21,368 nt of DNA from Tetrahymena elliotti 4EA (lineage: Eukaryota; Ciliophora; Oligohymenophorea; Hymenostomatida; Tetrahymenidae). Both the position numbers and the translations under genes were made by a program. This document shows positions 20,101-21,368 of the stretch, one piece after another; position 1 is the first letter of the stretch; each line of letters begins with the position of its first letter. The notes below the pieces were generated by a model, which saw only the letters and a program-made list of their open reading frames with translations, was not told where the DNA came from and ran no database searches. The stretch lies in the NCBI GenBank assembly GCA_000231825.2, contig JH720298.1:1153192-1174559 (forward strand), written 5' to 3'.

Positions 20101-20997
20101 AAAGAAAAAGTAGATATATATAATATCAATAACAAATAAACTTATCCACCTAAAAATTTAGAAGATGTTTATCCTCTTTAAGAAAATAATATCAACTAAA
20201 ATGAAATAAGCAAATAAAATATAACAAATAATTCTAAGAATCAAAATGAAATAAGCAAATAAAATCTGACAAATAACTCATAAAATTAGAGTGAAATAAG
20301 CTTTTCTTAGCCAAAAGGAAGACTTTTAGTGAGAAGCATTGCTGATTTTTCAGTGATTGGAGAGAATAATTAAAATTTAGAAAAAGAATAAGTTTTGTTT
20401 AAGAAAAAAATTAATGAAATCTAACAAGAAATACATGAAAAAGAATCTTAAGTAAAACTGTAAAACAAGATAATGGAATGCATTAACATTTACTAAAACC
20501 AAAAGAAGAATGGATAAACACTGTCATCTAGTATTAGATAGAGATCTCCTAATAGCTCATAAAATAACTTTATAAGTAGCTCTTTTAATAAATAATTATC
20601 TTTTAACAAGACTAATTAAAATCCTCTTTCTACTCTTAACCATACAGATTTTGAAATTCCAAGTTAAATTGATCAAAATAAGATGACTAATCTATCTATG
20701 AGTGTTAGTTTGGCTTCTCCTAATCAAAGGAGCCTAAGCAGATCAAAGAAGAGTGTGAGATTTATGAATCAATAAGATGATAAATAGCTTGTAAATAGTA
20801 TTGAATAAGCAAAAAAAGCAAAGTATTAAGAAAAAGTAAAAAACATAATCAGCCAAAAAGTTCATAACTGGCTTAGTAAACCTTCCAAGCCAGAAATTAT
20901 ATTTAACTATTCAAAATATAATACTAAAAAAAACAAATAACTTAACTCTTCTGCCACTTTACCAAAGAACTAACACCAATCTCAAAATATTTTGTGA
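17137..20997 (+). CDS. Large low-complexity Q/N/S/K-rich protein with RVxF motifs
   Basis: An intronless frame of 1286 codons with only a terminal TGA (20995-20997). A TGA at 16996 in the same frame, with no ATG before 17137, fixes the start. Gln is encoded mostly by TAA/TAG. No catalytic domain is visible. The protein is dominated by Gln, Asn, Ser and Lys and is probably mostly disordered. A likely coiled coil lies around residues 310-368 (KNRLAELEKKIEDANK, ELHEQLDKI). NQNEISKQNITNNSK recurs at 1020-1034 and 1035-1049, with a partial third copy. Two sites fit the RVxF docking motif for protein phosphatase 1: KQVTF (119-123) and KSVRF (1205-1209). The C-terminal 90 residues are basic and more ordered (EKVKNIISQKVHNWLSKPSK). 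There is no signal peptide or clear membrane span. It may be a scaffold or cytoskeletal/ciliary-associated protein; function is unknown. Confidence 0.8.
20194..20301 (+). repeat. 45-bp in-frame tandem repeat
   Basis: Two nearly identical 45-nt units (20194-20238, 20239-20283) and a partial third (20284-20301) inside the large Q-rich gene encode a 15-residue repeat. Differences are few (Ile/Leu, Lys/Gln), so the duplication is young. Confidence 0.8.
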
Positions 20998-21368
20998 TAT
21001 AAAATTTAAATAATTTCAAACATTTTTCCATCTTTAAAAGTTATCTAAGCAAGTTAAAATTTTATTATATTAATATGTCTAATTTTTTTGATGTCCTTAA
21101 TTTTATTTTTCAGTTAAATAGATCAAAATTTATTATTATTTATTCTTTTTATTCTGTTTTAATATCAAAAATTTATTTAAATGAAATATTAAATTCTTAC
21201 AAAAATTTTATTTCTTTGATATTATAACAAACTATTTTATTTTTAAGATTGTAATTAATTTATTAATATTTTAAATACATTTTAGTGTTTGAAAAATTGT
21301 TTTATTAAATAGGGTAAGGAGGCAAATTTTAGAAATTAAATGTAATATAAAAATTGTTTAGATTTGTG
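20998..21368. other. 3' flank of the Q-rich gene
   Basis: AT-rich DNA to the end of the window with no recognised gene. It presumably contains the 3' UTR and end of the preceding gene, but no signal is distinctive. Confidence 0.4.

Overview
The window reads as nuclear DNA of an oligohymenophorean ciliate, most probably Tetrahymena or a close relative. It is very AT-rich. TAA and TAG repeatedly fall inside conserved protein sequence where glutamine fits, and only TGA ends the genes (ciliate nuclear code, table 6). Introns are AT-rich, begin GTAA or GTAAGT and end in AG. Standard-code ORF calls miss almost all real genes here. I cannot tell from sequence alone whether this is macronuclear or micronuclear DNA. 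All genes I could support are on the + strand.

Layout. (1) 1-2100: AT-rich DNA with weak, TGA-interrupted coding remnants and one small hydrophobic ORF (1482-1775). (2) 2110-3318 and 3416-5033: two tandem, related protein-kinase copies with the same intron positions, both damaged (HGD and DLG motifs in the first; frameshifts and YFG instead of DFG in the second). (3) 5034-6018: a phase-2 intron-like gap holding a roughly 0.8 kb segment with imperfect inverted ends and a G-rich, telomere-like core. (4) 6019-7260: leucine-rich-repeat exons of exactly 90 nt, all phase 2, matching the phase in which the kinase exon ends, so copy 2 looks like the head of a kinase-LRR gene. Two of these exons lie in a ~206-bp direct duplication 404 bp apart. 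(5) 7456-7640: an abrupt change of sequence with a run of six G and a 10-bp perfect hairpin. (6) 9251-13283: an intact importin-beta (karyopherin beta-1) gene of nine exons and 850 codons. (7) 14598-15722: an intronless 374-aa protein with a Rap1-like Myb domain and a C-terminal region resembling the Rap1 C-terminus. This is the most interesting gene in the window. (8) 17137-20997: an intronless 1286-aa low-complexity Q/N/S/K-rich protein with one coiled coil and two matches to the PP1-docking RVxF motif.

The right-hand two thirds is ordinary single-copy gene territory. The left third is a decaying array of a multigene kinase/LRR family with an inserted element. Nothing links the three intact genes into one pathway: nuclear import, putative telomere or chromatin binding, and a putative disordered scaffold.
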